A DNA stretch of 39,977 bases from Methylacidiphilales bacterium (GTDB lineage: Bacteria; Verrucomicrobiota; Verrucomicrobiia; Methylacidiphilales; UBA1321). The stretch lies in NCBI GenBank assembly GCA_021272315.1, contig JAJSLI010000098.1, positions 1-39,977 on the forward strand, in the 5' to 3' direction. Below are positions 39,946-39,977 of the stretch, piece by piece. The notes below the pieces were generated by a model that did not search any database, was not told the DNA's origin, and saw only the letters and a list, made by a program, of their open reading frames with translations. The position numbers and the translations under genes were made by a program. Positions within the stretch are counted from its first letter, which is position 1. Each line of letters starts with the position of its first letter.

Positions 39946-39977
39946 ATGAGCAAAATTGTCGGCATCGATCTCGGCAC
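39946..39977 (+). CDS. dnaK: Chaperone DnaK, N-terminal fragment (runs off the right edge)
   Basis: The last 32 bases of the window read MSKIVGIDLG followed by a partial Thr codon, the standard beginning of DnaK/Hsp70, whose first strand holds the phosphate-1 loop GIDLGT. Only 10 full codons are visible, so another Hsp70-like protein (for example HscA) is possible, but the MSKIVGIDLGT start is typical of DnaK. Confidence 0.85.
   Translation, partial: MSKIVGIDLG

Overview
The window is about 40 kb of GC-rich bacterial chromosome (core genes look above 60% GC) with a few clearly more AT-rich accessory patches. Gene content and architecture suggest the phylum Verrucomicrobiota, perhaps Opitutae-like: an adjacent coaE-rho pair in which Rho carries a proline-rich N-terminal extension, a long SerA with an ACT domain, a lipoprotein Deg protease, an ECF sigma factor with a non-zinc anti-sigma partner, and a yggS/LysR divergent pair. 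This is inference from architecture; there is no rRNA or tRNA in the window to confirm it.

Layout. 1-440: the edge of an unrecognised gene and a small doubtful ORF. 683-2892: an ECF sigma / anti-sigma / exported-protein operon, divergent from an exported DUF3828-like gene. 3010-8685: tsaD, bioD (convergent and overlapping tsaD), a YihY/BrkB membrane protein, a renalase-like FAD oxidoreductase, an unknown exported protein and a CrtC/AttH-like secreted hydrolase. 8810-10460: a lone receiver-domain protein, a degenerate second copy of the hydrolase C-terminus, and an orphan ABC ATPase framed by two imperfect-palindrome repeats. 10531-13910: an exported protein, a GNAT acetyltransferase overlapping yggS, and a divergent LysR regulator with a promoter that predicts a leaderless mRNA. 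14433-17192: an AT-richer accessory patch with a small helical protein, a two-TM coiled-coil protein and a beta-class DNA methyltransferase fused to an Mrr-like nuclease-type domain. 17446-22515: serA, coaE-rho-small membrane protein, and glucokinase. 22737-27616: an envelope-oriented group (Deg protease, DsbD-like thiol reductase, secreted redoxin) and a cold-shock protein. 27854-32316: a three-gene apaG operon, thiD, an exported protein and a GlcD-type FAD oxidase. 32400-34912: an accessory patch with two overlooked tiny membrane-peptide ORFs, a hairpin cluster, and an (alpha/alpha)6-type glycosidase gene lying between inverted repeats. 34950-39787: a flavin reductase, two radical-SAM proteins, an amino-acid-type solute-binding protein and a GYF_2-domain membrane protein. 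The first 10 codons of dnaK close the window.

The most distinctive signal that genes do not explain is short palindromic repeat DNA: at least four families. One recurs three times and has been absorbed into coding ends (the N-terminus of an exported protein and the C-terminus plus stop codon of the GlcD-like gene). Another sits in frame in the linker of DsbD and also upstream of serA. The best candidate for an under-described biological system is the methyltransferase-nuclease fusion with its membrane coiled-coil neighbour and the nearby HEPN-like protein.
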